The notes under the pieces: model-generated | Database searches by the model: none | What the model was told of the DNA's origin: nothing | Seen by the model: the letters and a program-made list of their open reading frames with translations, nothing else | Translations under genes and position numbers: made by a program | Assembly (NCBI RefSeq): GCF_028476545.1 | Contig: NW_026732526.1 | Span: 67,001-131,000, forward strand | DNA from: Physella acuta | Lineage: Eukaryota > Mollusca > Gastropoda > Physidae | DNA length: 64,000 nucleotides | Direction of reading: 5' to 3' | Part shown: in pieces, positions 24,781 to 37,003 of the stretch | How the letters are laid out: each line of letters begins with the position of its first letter | Position numbering within the stretch: position 1 is the stretch's first letter

Positions 24781-26798
24781 AAAGATGAGTTATTTCCATC
24801 TCTCTCAAAGATGAGTTATTTCTATCTCTCTCAAAGATGAGTTATTTCTATCTCTCTCAAAGATGAGTTATTTCTATCTCTCTCAAAGATGAGTTATTTC
24901 TATCTCTCTCAAAGATGAGTTATTTCTATCTCTCTCAAAGATGAGTTATTTCCATCTCTCTCAAAGATGAGTTATTTCTATCTCTCTCTCTCAAAGATGA
25001 GTTATTTCTATCTCTCTCTCTCAAAGATGAGTTATTTCTATCTCTCTCAAAGATGAGTTATTTCTATCTCTCTCAAAGATGAGTTATTTCTATCTCTCTC
25101 AAAGATGAGTTATTTCCATCTCTCTCAAAGATGAGTTATTTCTATCTCTCTCAAAGATGAGTTATTTCTGTCTCTCTTAAAGATGAGTTATTTCCATCTC
25201 TCCCAAAGATGAGTTATTTCCGTCTCTCTCAAAGATGAGTTATTTCCGTCTCTCTTAAAGATGAGTTATTTCCATCTCTCCCAAAGATGAGTTATTTCCA
25301 TCTCTTCCAAAGATGAGTTATTTCCATCTCTTCCAAAGATGAGTTATTTCCGTCTCTCTCAAAGATGAGTTATTTCCGTCTCTCTCAAAGATGAGTTATT
25401 TCCATCTCTCTCAAAGATGAGTTATTTCCATCTCTCCCAAAGATGAGTTATTTCCATCTCTCCCAAAGATGAGTTATTTCTATCTCTCTCAAAGATGAGT
25501 TATTTCCATCTCTCTCAAAGATGAGTTATTTCTATCTCTCTCAAAGATGAGTTATTTCCATCTCTCTCAAAGATGAGTTATTTCTATCTCTCTCAAAGAT
25601 GAGTTATTTCTGTCTCTCTTAAAGATGAGTTATTTCCGTCTCTCTCAAAGATGAGTTATTTCTATCTCTCTCAAAGATGAGTTATTTCCATCTCTCTCAA
25701 AGATGAGTTATTTCCATCTCTCCCAAAAATGAGTTATTTCTATCTCTCTCAAAGATGAGTTATTTCCATCTCTCCCAAAGATGAGTTATTTCCATCTCTC
25801 CCAAAGATGAGTTATTTCCGTCTCTCTCAAAGATGAGTTATTTCTATCTCTCAAAGATGAGTTATTTCCATCTCTCCCAAAGATGAGTTATTTCTATCTC
25901 TCAAAGATGAGTTATTTCCATCTCTCCCAAAGATGAGTTATTTCTATCTCTCAAAGATGAGTTATTTCCATCTCTCCCAAAGATGAGTTATTTCCATCTC
26001 TCCCAAAGATGAGTTATTTCCATCTCTCCCAAAGATGAGTTATTTCTATCTCTCAAAGATGAGTTATTTCCATCTCTCCCAAAGATGAGTTATTTCTATC
26101 TCTCTCAAAGATGAGTTATTTCCATCTCTCTCAAAGATGAGTTATTTCTATCTCTCTCAAAGATGAGTTATTTCCATCTCTCCCAAAGATGAGTTATTTC
26201 CATCTCTCTCAAAGATGAGTTATTTCTATCTCTCCCAAAGATGAGTTATTTCCATCCCTCTCAAAGATGAGTTATCTCTCTCTCTCAAAGATGAGTTATT
26301 TCTATCACTCTCAAAGATGAGTTATTTCCATCTCTCTCAAAGATGAGTTATTTCTATCCCTCTCAAAGATGAGTTATTTCCATCTCTCCCAAAGATGAGT
26401 TATTTCCATCTCTCTCAAAGATGAGTTATTTCTATCTCTCCCAAAGATGAGTTATTTCCATCTCTCTCAAAGATGAGTTATTTCTATCTCTCAAAGATGA
26501 GTTATTTCCATCTCTCTCAAAGATGAGTTATTTCTATCTCTCAAAGATGAGTTATTTCAATCTCTCCCAAAGATGAGTTATTTCTATCTCTCTCAAAGAT
26601 GAGTTATTTCCATCTCTCTCAAAGATGAGTTATTTCTATCTCTCTCAAAGATGAGTTATTTCCATCTCTCCCAAAGATGAGTTATTTCCATCTCTCTCAA
26701 AGATGAGTTATTTCCATCTCTCCCAAAGATGAGTTATTTCCATCTCTCTCAAAGATGAGTTATTTCTATCTCTCTCAAAGATGAGTTATTTCTATCTC
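24781..26798. repeat. 26-bp minisatellite with CT-rich spacer
   Basis: About 78 copies of AAAGATGAGTTATTTC followed by a variable pyrimidine stretch (TATCTCTCTC, CATCTCTCCC, CGTCTCTCTC), units 22-30 bp. The core hardly varies while the spacer changes by C/T swaps and CT-dinucleotide length. Confidence 0.97.
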
Positions 26799-26799
26799 T

Positions 26800-29700
26800 G
26801 GGGACCCTCAAACAACCTGAGCCAGGTGACCTCACAGTCTTTCATTTATAAATTATTGGGTTTTTAAATCAAGTATCATTTTATTCAAATATAATATTTA
26901 ATCCAAAAAAAATACTTTTTGTAGGAATATAAGTCCCTGAGCTACTCTGTGGTGTCCTGGAGTGTCAATATCCAAAATTGTACTATGCTCATTTTCTGGT
27001 TTTGAAAAATACTAAAATACCAAATAACTTGAATACTCTTTGAGTTAGCTAGAAGAAATGTCATACATAGGTATATGATCTTATTCGCTGTTTGCTGTCA
27101 AATCTGACATGATTTCCCTTGACCAGAAGTAGTTCCTATGCTATTTAGGATTTCTCAAAAAAGATAATCATATCTCCTTTAGAAAGTACTAATTTTTTTC
27201 TCTCTTATACTCAAACTGTTCGTTTGGTGTACAATTCTGTTTCAGTGATTATATACCTTTTAAGGAATTTAATTATTTAAAAAATAATCTCTATAGCCTT
27301 AGAAGTGTCATCCCCCTACTCTTATATAAGAATATACTAGGCATACTGCATAGCTTCGCTTAGGTTATCAAAAACATGAAAATTTGAATGCATAATTAAT
27401 TAGTGATTGGCTGATATGTGGAGTGCTTACGTTTAAACAGTAACGCTAATTTTAGAGAAATTGTTGTTGTTTATAGCCCGTATTCAGAGAAATTTATGAG
27501 ATGTTCGCAATTTATGACTCAAAAGGTGATTAGAACTACAGAGGTTTCCTGAACAGTATAACTTATAATATATATTAAATTAACTTTTAAAATTAATTTC
27601 TACATTTAATTAGAATACACACTTTAATTTACAATTTAATTTTTTACTGAAACGAATGTTATACTTCATCATTTTCTGCTTGTTTAAAATAGTATAAAAT
27701 TGTTTGGAAAATAATTATTTTAAAAAAGTTACCTCCTTTGTAAATTGAAAGAATGTTGTAGTCTTTGTTTACTTTTTTTTATATAAGAAAATACGGCTTC
27801 TGTACAAATCTACTGACTATAAAAAAAAATTTTCTAAGGGAATATCAATTTTTTTGTTACCTTCCAGGGTTGGTCTACTACCTCACAAAATATCAGGGGG
27901 ATTGTACGACATTTTTTTTTAATATATAGCTCATATACAGAAAATTTCACTTGCCGTAACTTTTTAGCCCTCGCCGCGCGAACAGAGGCTGACCAATAGT
28001 TTATCCATAAGGCAGATTCATTTACCCAGGTTTACAGGAAAAAACATTGTTTTGAAAATAGTCATCATTTTTCACCAAATTAACAATGTTTTATATAAGG
28101 AATTCGGACCGGTCAGTTCTAAAGCCCTTCCGGAATTTTCCTGAAGATAACCCTTTATTGTATAGTGACCCCCGCATGTATTTCTACAACCTCGGGTGTT
28201 ACGATTGTGTTAGTATGTCCAGGTATTTGTATTTTTTTATTTTACAAAAACAGTTCTATGTTTATATTAAGAAATATGGCTTCTGGTCAGTTAAAACATT
28301 GTTCCGGGATTTTCCCGCGGGTAGCACCATTTTTTTTCTGACCCCCTGGGGCTGATGTACATCTCCAAGAGTTTTCAAAGGGTTCCTACGTGGGAATTTT
28401 TTTTTTATATAGCTCATATTAGGAGAATTTCTCTCGTGGTCACTTTTTAGCAGAGGCTGACCAATAGTTTATCCATAAGGCCGATTCACTAACCCAGGTT
28501 TATGGAAAAAAATGAGCCAGGTGTACAGAGCTAAAGTTCCAAAACGTTTTGAAAATAGCCATCGTTTTTCACCAAATTAACAATGTTTATTTAGGGGAAA
28601 TTCGGACCGGTCAGTTCGAAACCCCTTCCGGAGTATTCCTGAACATATCATAGTTTGTTTTTTTGCCACCCCCGAGGGTTGGTCTACGACCTCAGGAGTT
28701 ATGAGGAGGTTCCTACATGGGAAATTTTTTTCTATATATAGCTCATATAAGGCGCTAGTCAGTCGAGGTCAGTGTTCTGTCGCCCCAAGGCTCAGATATG
28801 TAAATTTTTAGTGTCAGTTTGCCTTATAATATAACCTTGTTCCCTTTTGTGTACCTGCTTTCATCATCAGCTTGTGAGGACTGACATAGATTTAAATAAA
28901 ATATTTCTTTCTGACATACTTTAATTCACAATTGTTTTGTATATTCATGAATATTCATAATAAGGAATGTCTAAATTTTATTTTATCAGGCCAGAAATGT
29001 GTTCAATTATATAATTGTTAGTTTGAAGTCATGCAAAGGGCAGGGTGGGGAGACTCTCAAAAACTGGACTTGTAATATTGGTAGTGGCAATTTTTTTTTA
29101 AGGAAGAATTCATAGCTGGTGCTAAGTAATAAATTTAGAAGAAAACATGATAATTAATAGCTTGTATGACATCTATATTAGAATGAGACTCTTAAATTTA
29201 AAATGAGGCATACTTGATACTTTTGTTTCAAACAGCTATATCCTTAATGGTGCTTCTCATTTATACTACAACATAAAGCCTATGCTTTTGTTGTAATATA
29301 CTTTGTAGACAGAGCGTTTTCATACCATATACTATATTCTTCATGGCTTGAACCTTTAGCTTATATTATAATAATATATTTCATTTCAGAACTACACAAA
29401 AGAAATTTCATAATATAAACATTAAATGGAACAGCAAAAAGTAAAAAGTTGTGTAAGCAATCATGCAAAAGGTATCATTTTAGAAGCATACAGTGATGAA
29501 CTAATAAAGGAAGCTATTTCCACTTCTTTCTTTTTACCACAATTACCCCTATTAAAAGAATTTTTGTTGGAAGCAGATTTAACTTTTACAAAAGCAACTA
29601 TCCAATGACCAGGAGAATGACCTCAATAAAAATTCTTTTGTTATTTTACAACAGCTGCACTTCAGAAAGTCAGTCATAAAATAAATGCAAATAAAAGCTA

Positions 29701-30778
29701 GATTATTCACCATTTAACTTTTTTAAAATGTCTTGGCCCCTTCCAGTAGATGGGGCAACTTGCTATCTACATAAAAATGTAACAGCTTGGTTGAGTACTA
29801 GGCAATGTCTTCACATATTAAGGGCATACAAAACCTTCACATATCGGGGGCATACAATACCTTCATATATTTTAACCCCAGTGCATCCATATTTTACACT
29901 GTCTAAAATCTGCCTTAAATTTATCATTAGGCCTTAGATTTTTTTTATAAACGAAAATATAAATTTAGATTCTAGAATAATTATCACCTTTTGCTACCCC
30001 TTTCCCCTCCCCCCCCATTTTTTATAGAGTGTTTGCTTCTATATCAAGAATCTATGTCTTGCTAGCCTATATTAATCTTCTATAGAGACCTTGCAAACAC
30101 ATGACCTAAATCACGAGATACCTACGTCCACCGTCACCGTGGTGAACACCGCCAGTACACAATCAGCTGTTGCACAGCACTGGACGTGTTTAAAAATGTC
30201 TTCATCATATTTAAGAACCTCCCACCCGCGGAACAGAAACAATATGTAAAAAAAAACTTTTAGGCATTGAAGAACGTTCTATTCATGTTGTCATAAAATG
30301 CAGTAATATAGAATCTATATTATAGATTATTTAAATCTAGATCTAGTTAGAATCAATTCTAGATTCTCAAGTTAAGTACACGATTTAGTAGCAATAAATC
30401 TCGTAGATCTACACTACAGTAACAAATGTGAGACCACTTAACCCCTACAAAACCCCCAATAAAATAGCTAATCTACTTCTGAGGTGGCTTGTTAATCTAT
30501 ATATATAATTCTTTACGTGTGGACCATAAAGGACACCACCACCACCCCCACCAGTCTGGTGAGCTGTGGTTCACACCAAATGTTTACACTCTAAATCTAG
30601 ATCTAATTTCGTTAACAACATGATTAGATTTAGAGCTAGATTCAGGATCTAAATATTAAATAAATATTCCAATTAAATGTTATTATTACTTTTGACTTTG
30701 GTCTATTGCTATTAATATGTATGAAGGCAGAGCATATTTGTTTTATTAACAGTTGTCTTTTGTTAATTTAAATGAAAT
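26800..30778. other. Intergenic AT-rich DNA between MTO1 and TMEM248
   Basis: No gene recognised. Contains a divergent tandem pair of a dispersed element at about 27853-28745. Small open frames at 28086-28355 (part of that element), 29426-29608 and 29728-29937 have no recognisable family and no splice context. Confidence 0.5.
27853..28745. repeat. Divergent tandem duplication of a roughly 450-bp element
   Basis: Both halves contain GAGGCTGACCAATAGTTTAT, CACCAAATTAACAATGTTT, ATTCGGACCGGTCAGTTC and TATAGCTCATAT in the same order, with many substitutions. GGACCGGTC is a short palindrome. Old, non-coding, class unknown. Confidence 0.7.
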
Positions 30779-31018
30779 TTATTGTTTACTCCCCCTACCA
30801 AAATCAAAGGGTCGAGAACATATCTGCATTTTATTTGCCGTTGCTTCACTCACACCACTTGGATAAATATTGGGTAAAAATTGACAGTGTCTACGTTCTG
30901 TTGACTGCAGATCTCTATCACCTTGGTTTAATATAACCCTTGGCAGTCGAAATAAAGGAATTCCTTTAGATCTGACACAAACTTTCACAGTACAGATTTT
31001 GAATGTGGACCTGTACAC
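30779..31018 (-). pseudogene. Degenerate THAP-like zinc-finger fragment
   Basis: An open frame reading KICTVKVCVRSKGIPLFRLP, then RVILNQGDRDLQSTERR and, near the end, QICSRPFDFGRGSK. The layout (early Cys pair, FRLPR in place of the usual FRFP, a Ser-Thr-Glu-Arg-Arg stretch, and a CS-x-P-F-x-x-G-R tail) resembles THAP domains found in invertebrate genes and P-element-like transposons. The zinc-binding His expected after the last Cys is Pro, and no ATG opens the frame (GTG at 31018). Possibly a stray exon, a decayed transposon piece or chance. Confidence 0.35.
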
Positions 31019-31590
31019 CGCGGTGGCGGATGTTTATATACTAAACTATCCATGATGTCGTATATATGTATGCAAGGACTCTATCTACAGGCCTAGATCT
31101 ATAGGCCCTATACTTTCTATAAATTCTTTTTTTTTAACTAAAAAGTTATATAGGTCTATTTTAGAATTGAATATTTTAGATACAATGGGATGTAAATGTA
31201 CAGAATCAAAGAAGGGGAAACCCATGCTTATTGTATGGATTTGTTCTGACAAAACACAAAGAGGAGACGAGACAAATGTAGCCAACAAAAACAATGGCCA
31301 ACATTGTCATTGTCAGCCTTAATGTCCACTCTGCCTTTTTCGTCCACGTCAATGGCTAAATATATCGGGAGAATGTTTACACAGGTGTCCAATAATGGAA
31401 TCTTCTTTAAAAAAGGGGTAGTTAACTAAATACATACATAGCTGGCTAATGTCAATGCTAACCCTGTCCCTAACCCTAACCCTGGTCCTACCATACGCCT
31501 AACCCTAATTTCTAACCATAAAATTAGTCAAGATTACAATACTACTAACAACCCAACACCCCTTTTTTTAAAAAGATTCCATTATCGGAC

Positions 31591-32006
31591 ACTGGTATCA
31601 ATATACGCCAGAAATTAACTTTTAACAGCAGTGTTTGTTAACAAGATTTGCTAGGCTTATATAAACAGCAGCCATTTGTAAATTAGAGTGTTGTTTCCCC
31701 TGAATCTCGCACTATATAATGTTACAAAAAAACTCAAACAAGATGGCAGCTAAAGTAAATGAGCTTGGTTGTATCTGATGAAAACATCACTATCGCTAGT
31801 TTTTATTTATTACTTAAAAGTTTTTATACAGTAAACATTAAACAATTGTTTAAAAACAGGTACATGAATGAAACCTTGAAACATTTTTGTAACTTTCAAA
31901 GCATAAATCCTCCTGAAAATGTGAAATAATTACTAAAATTGTATGAGTCACCTTTTTTCACATTACTAGTCTCGGCCGATTTTACATACCTAAAACGATA
32001 GATTAG
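31591..32006 (-). mobile_element. MITE family C, partial copy
   Basis: Same sequence as the complete copy at 32411-32963, but reversed and lacking one end. The outer end reads CTAAAACGATAGATTA. Includes the family landmarks AATCCTCCT, CAATTGTTTAAAAACAGG and AAGATGGC. Confidence 0.75.
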
Positions 32007-32016
32007 ACTAATTAAT

Positions 32017-33179
32017 GGTAATCTAGCGTTTTAGGTACGTAAAATCGCCCGCAGCTAGTAATGTCCGAAAAAGCTACCTCATTGTTAAGGCTATAATAGA
32101 AGTATATTGTGATATATTTGTGTCAAATATTATAGATAAATGAATAATAAACCTAAATCAATGGCTAAATATATCAATATAGGCGAGAAATTAACTTTAA
32201 ATAGCAGTGTTTGCGAGCAGGATTTGCTAAATAAAAAGCGGCCATCTGTAAGTTAGAGTAGCTACCCCTGAATCTTGTGCTATAAGTTAACAATTAAAAA
32301 AAATAAACAAGATGGCTGCTATAGTAAATGAGCATGGTTGCATCTGTTGGAAACATCGCTAGTCTTCATTTATTACTGAAAAGTTTTAATTTAAATGTTT
32401 AAAAACAGGTGGTAATCTATCGTTTTAGGTACGTAAAATCGCCCGCGACTAGTAGTGTGAAAAACAGGTGACTCCTTACATTTTAATAATTATTTCACAT
32501 TTTGAGGAGGATTTATGTTTTGAAAAATACCAAAATATTTCCTTGTTTCATTTATGTACCTACTGGTTTTTAAACAATTGAATTAAAACTTTTCAGTAAT
32601 AAATGAACACCAACGATGTTTCCAACAGATGCAACCATGCTCATTTACTATAGCAGACATCTTGTTAGTTTTATTTTTATAGACTTATAGCCGAGATTCA
32701 GGCGGAAGTCACTCTATTTTACAAATGGCTGCTATTTATATAGCAAATCTTGCTTGCAGACACTGCTGTTTAAAGTCAATTTCTGGCCTATATTGATATA
32801 TTTAATTATATTTAGCCATTGATTTAGGTTCATTATTCATGTATCTATAATATTTGACACAAACATATCACAATATACTTCTATTACAGCCTTGACAATG
32901 AGGTAACGTTTTCGTACATTAATAGCCGCGGGCGATTTTACGTACCCAAAACGATAGATTACCAAACAGGTACATAGATCTAGATCTAAATGAAACAAGG
33001 AAACATTTTTGTATTTTTCAAAACATAAATCCTCCTCAAAATGTGAAATAATTATTAAAATTTAAGGAGTCACCTGTTTTTCACATGACTAGTCGCGGGC
33101 GATTTTACGAACCTATGTAAAAGGACCTACTAACCTAAAGCCTAAATCTAAAACCTAAAACGAAAGTCGATAGATTACC
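32017..33179 (-). mobile_element. MITE family C, copy split by another family C insertion
   Basis: Left end GGTAATCTAGCGTTTTAGG at 32017, right end CGATAGATTACC at 33179. It is interrupted from 32411 to 32963 by a second copy in the opposite orientation; the two outer parts are continuous with each other when that copy is removed. The right end also holds an extra low-complexity CCTAAA stretch. Confidence 0.8.
32411..32963 (+). mobile_element. MITE family C, complete copy with 8-bp target duplication
   Basis: 553 bp. Ends GGTAATCTATCGTTTTAGG and, inverted, CAAAACGATAGATTACC; the inverted similarity runs about 37 bases through GTACGTAAAATCGCCCGCG. Flanked on both sides by AAACAGGT (32403-32410 and 32964-32971). 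An 8-bp duplication and TIRs point to a hAT/P/Merlin-like cut-and-paste source. No coding capacity. Confidence 0.88.
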
Positions 33180-33503
33180 GCTAAATCTAATCTAGATCTA
33201 GATTCTAATTGAATCAATTACCATTAAGTGAGGGCCAAGAGTAGAGTCTAATAATCGTGTCCTGAAATTAATTTTCAACAACTTTGAACTGATCAAGATT
33301 CTAGATCTGTATTAAATATTTTAGATCTAGACAGATACAAAATGTGTATTCTGTCTATTACAGTTAATTAGAGTAGATTCCCTTTTTGTTATACCCCGTT
33401 TACAATTACGACATGTATAAATGTACATGTCTAACACCGCGTTTACACTTACGACATGTACACTAGACTTGACCTACTAAACAAGTTACCCAATAGTTAC
33501 TAA

Positions 33504-33660
33504 AGTGAACCACGCTTTTCTTTATATTTATTTAAATAGTAGTCTATAATTTATTTTCTACTTTTTAGTGCATTAAGACATAAAAGCTTGTTATTAAAAT
33601 TAAAACGTTTTTTTGTGAAATTTGTCTTAATAATAGACTTAGTATAGTTATAACGCGATC
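33504..33660 (+). mobile_element. Dispersed element B copy
   Basis: GTGAACCACGCTTTTCTTTA, then TATTTAAATAGTAG, TTTTAGTGCATTAAGACATA and AAAGCTTGTTATTAAA. The same order appears at 60801-60935, partly at 15700-15760, and reversed at 35300-35445, where it begins CGAGCTGACCCGCGACCC. B therefore shares a terminus with element A. Confidence 0.65.
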
Positions 33661-33762
33661 TAAATACGTTTAATGAACTTGGCAGATGCAAGTTTTCGAA
33701 GAATTCGAGCCTTTCAGCAAACAAATATTTAGCCTTGTTCATCGAAACTGTCTAGCTCCAGT

Positions 33763-34005
33763 CAGAGGCGTAGCGATGGGATGGGTGCGGACCGCACCGG
33801 GTGACACTATTTAGGGGGTGACACCAAGACAAAAAATAGTAAAATATATAGAGAAAAATTTGAGGGGGGGGTGCAAATCGAAAGTTCGAGGAAGGGGGTG
33901 CAAATCGAAAACTGAAAGTTTGCCCCGGGAAGAGTCGCTACACCTCTGAGGGGGTGACACCATTAAGTGCCGCACCGGGTGACACCCTACCTCGCTACGC
34001 CACTG
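33763..34005. mobile_element. hAT-type MITE with 8-bp target duplication
   Basis: 243 bp. Inverted ends CAGAGGCGTAGCGATGGG and CCTCGCTACGCCACTG are typical of hAT elements. Flanked by identical GCTCCAGT at 33755-33762 and 34006-34013. The inside repeats GCACCGGGTGACAC near both ends and has two GGGGGTG-rich stretches. Perfect target duplication suggests a fairly young insertion. Confidence 0.9.
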
Positions 34006-34641
34006 GCTCCAGTTGCTGGCACTCCAATAAAATTTATAAAATCTTGCATGTTCTCTAATTTTTAGATAATTTATTGTTGAATCGCAAGCACCGTGGCTAC
34101 ACCATTTTCCTTTTTAAAAAAAAAAAAAAAAAAGCTGTGTGTCCACTATCTACGTTTTTTTTTTTACTTTGATTACTTTTTATTTTAATTGTCTGGGCCT
34201 ATATAGCAGACGCTCCGTGTCAATGATCATGTTTGTTATATAAAATGTTCTACAACATGTTCTGTAAGTGTGAACGCTAATGTATACTATTCTGCTCTAT
34301 ATACGGTATATTAAAAAAAATGAATTCCGATGCGGCTCAACACCTTTTATCCGAGTGCTATAAAACTTTAAGGAGTTGATGTGAATACTCCCGGGAAGGT
34401 TTCAGTTAACAAGGTAATTAAAATTTGAAATGAGCGGCGCCCGGGAGGGTGCGATTTTCATCAATACACATTTGGCGCCCAGAAATCACGAGAGGCTATG
34501 TTAGCACTTGGCATCCGTTAATCGTGCGTCCTGCATAGCCGGTAAGGGGTACTGCTATATTCAGCGTTAAAACTTCAACAGGAGCAACCTCCGGCGCCCC
34601 GTAGATTACACGACCCGAAGCGCCCAGGTTCCCCTGCGAGC

Positions 34642-34815
34642 ACTATGGCGCCTCTGCGGTAATGTAATCGGGGGCTCCCGAGAGCGCCTCTCTGCGTCCC
34701 TTACGCATGGGCGGTCACCGAAGTGTGTTCTACCTCATTATTTCGGTGAGTGATTAACATATACTCAAGGTTTTCATGCGATTTTTATAATCCAAGCGCA
34801 TGCGTTGTTTCAATG
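34642..34815. mobile_element. Dispersed element I, copy 1
   Basis: TATGGCGCCTCTGCGGTAAT, GTAATCGGGGGCTCC, CATGGGCGGTCACCGAAGT, GTTTCGGTGAGTGATTAA-like and AAGGTTTTCATG occur in the same order as at 41140-41345. Non-coding, class unknown. Unusually GC-rich for this window. Confidence 0.65.
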
Positions 34816-34844
34816 GCGTCGCTTGGTCGTGTGACAGTGGCGTG

Positions 34845-35150
34845 CAGAGGGGGGGGGGGGGGGCATCCACATCAGGAGGGCATCCAACGGGGTAAAATTG
34901 AATTTTTTTTCTTTTCTTACTTCCTTTTTTTTTTGTAAGAAAATTAAAAATCTTCTTAGGTTTGACTACCTTGGCAGAATGATCATTTTGCCACATTCAA
35001 CCAAATATACACTCAACAAAAGAAAGAAAGTCTACCGCCCCTCCCCGAACGAAATGGAATTTATATAGAAAATACTTTTGCCAGCGTCCACCCCCTGAAA
35101 ATATCAAGTGCTCTTCCCCCCCTAACCCCCCCCCCCCCCCCCCCGAAGAA
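34845..35150. mobile_element. Partial element J with long G and C runs
   Basis: Includes a 14-base G run at about 34850, ATTTATATAGAAAATAC, CCAGCGTCCACCCCC and a roughly 19-base C run ending 35144. Comparable to 47340-47490. Short ORFs on both strands here are low complexity. Confidence 0.5.
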
Positions 35151-35151
35151 A

Positions 35152-35298
35152 AAAGTCTGGAAGAAACATTGGAGGAGAGAGATGGAAGAAGTGCAGGGCT
35201 ACAATACTGGCAAGACCTGTCACGAATTGAAGTGGCTCGCCCAGGACAGAGTGAAATGGCGGAGATTTGTGACTGCCCTATACTCCACAGTGAAGTAA
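35152..35298 (+). pseudogene. LINE reverse-transcriptase C-terminal tail fragment
   Basis: The frame reads KVWKKHWRREMEEVQGYNTG, then KTCHELKWLAQDRVKWRRFV and TALYSTVK followed by TAA. The A-x-DR-x-KWR-x-FV-x-AL ending is typical of the extreme C-terminus of invertebrate non-LTR retrotransposon reverse transcriptases. Only about 49 codons remain; the 5' side is replaced by the C-run of another repeat, so this is a 5'-truncated or fragmented LINE copy. Confidence 0.65.
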
Positions 35299-35299
35299 G

Positions 35300-35445
35300 G
35301 TCTATATAATTAATAATTATGCACTAAAAAGATGGTAATAAATGATTTTCATTAAACAGATAATAATGCAAAAATTGTTTAAATAGTTTAAATAACTATA
35401 AATAAAGGAAGCGTTGGCGGGTCGCGGGTCAGCTCGTATTTAATA
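35300..35445 (-). mobile_element. Dispersed element B, reversed copy leading into the 43-bp array
   Basis: On the minus strand: CGAGCTGACCCGCGACCCGC, CAACGCTTCCTTTATTTATA, GTTATTTAAA, then TTTTTAGTGCATAATT. Its terminal CGAGCTGACCC is the first part of the 43-bp array unit. Confidence 0.6.
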
Positions 35446-36801
35446 AACATGCTGTGGTCAAGAAATATGGGTCAGCTCGTATTTAATAAACATGCTGTGG
35501 TCAAGAAATATGGGTCAGCTCGTATTTAATAAACATGCTGTGGTCAAGAAATATGGGTCAGCTCGTATTTAATAAACATGCTGTGGTCAAGAAATATGGG
35601 TCAGCTCGTATTTAATAAACATGCTGTGGTCAAGAAATATGGGTCAGCTCGTATTTAATAAACATGCTGTGGTCAAGAAATATGGGTCAGCTCGTATTTA
35701 ATAAACATGCTGTGGTCAAGAAATATGGGTCAGCTCGTATTTAATAAACATGCTGTGGTCAAGAAATATGGGTCAGCTCGTATTTAATAAACATGCTGTG
35801 GTCAAGAAATATGGGTCAGCTCGTATTTAATAAACATGCTGTGGTCAAGAAATATGGGTCAGCTCGTATTTAATAAACATGCTGTGGTCAAGAAATATGG
35901 GTCAGCTCGTATTTAATAAACATGCTGTGGTCAAGAAATATGGGTCAGCTCGTATTTAATAAACATGCTGTGGTCAAGAAATATGGGTCAGCTCGTATTT
36001 AATAAACATGCTGTGGTCAAGAAATATGGGTCAGCTCGTATTTAATAAACATGCTGTGGTCAAGAAATATGGGTCAGCTCGTATTTAATAAACATGCTGT
36101 GGTCAAGAAATATGGGTCAGCTCGTATTTTATAAACATGCTGTGGTCAAGAAATATGGGTCAGCTCGTATTTTATAAACATGCTGTGGTCAAGAAATATG
36201 GGTCAGCTCGTATTTAATAAACATGCTGTGGTCAAGAAATATGGGTCAGCTCGTATTTAATAAACATGCTGTGGTCAAGAAATATGGGTCAGCTCGTATT
36301 TAATAAACATGCTGTGGTCAAGAAATATGGGTCAGCTCGTATTTAATAAACATGCTGTGGTCAAGAAATATGGGTCAGCTCGTATTTAATAAACATGCTG
36401 TGGTCAAGAAATATGGGTCAGCTCGTATTTAATAAACATGCTGTGGTCAAGAAATATGGGTCAGCTCGTATTTAATAAACATGCTGTGGTCAAGAAATAT
36501 GGGTCAGCTCGTATTTAATAAACATGCTGTGGTCAAGAAATATGGGTCAGCTCGTATTTAATAAACATGCTGTGGTCAAGAAATATGGGTCAGCTCGTAT
36601 TTAATAAACATGCTGTGGTCAAGAAATATGGGTCAGCTCGTATTTAATAAACATGCTGTGGTCAAGAAATATGGGTCAGCTCGTATTTAATAAACATGCT
36701 GTGGTCAAGAAATATGGGTCAGCTCGTATTTAATAAACATGCTGTGGTCAAGAAATATGGGTCAGCTCGTATTTAATAAACATGCTGTGGTCAAGAAATA
36801 T
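35430..36801. repeat. 43-bp minisatellite carrying the element A/B terminus
   Basis: About 32 copies of GGGTCAGCTCGTATTTAATA followed by AACATGCTGTGGTCAAGAAATAT. Nearly invariant apart from two TTTTATA variants, so very recently amplified or actively homogenised. The GGGTCAGCTCG part is the end of the adjoining element B. Confidence 0.98.
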
Positions 36802-37003
36802 AACTCCTTTGCCTTATAGACCTTTTCCTTAAGTTTACTCGATTCCATAAAATTAGATTTCCAAATAATTTACCATTGATCGGAAACCTAGATGAAAAGT
36901 AAGAGCTAAGAAAATCCCAAATGTCAGCCTTACATCAGATCACATGCAAGGATTAAATTCATGCTTGAGAGGAGATACCAGAAAGCAGTTCAGTTGGGGT
37001 GAT

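Noticed and set aside
29426-29608. 60-codon ATG open frame
   Set aside because: No recognisable family, no splice context, AT-rich intergenic DNA; chance length.
31460-31510. Interstitial telomere repeat (CCCTAA), also TTAGGG at 5998-6022
   Set aside because: Only two or three imperfect copies inside dispersed elements; not a telomere or clear telomere relic.
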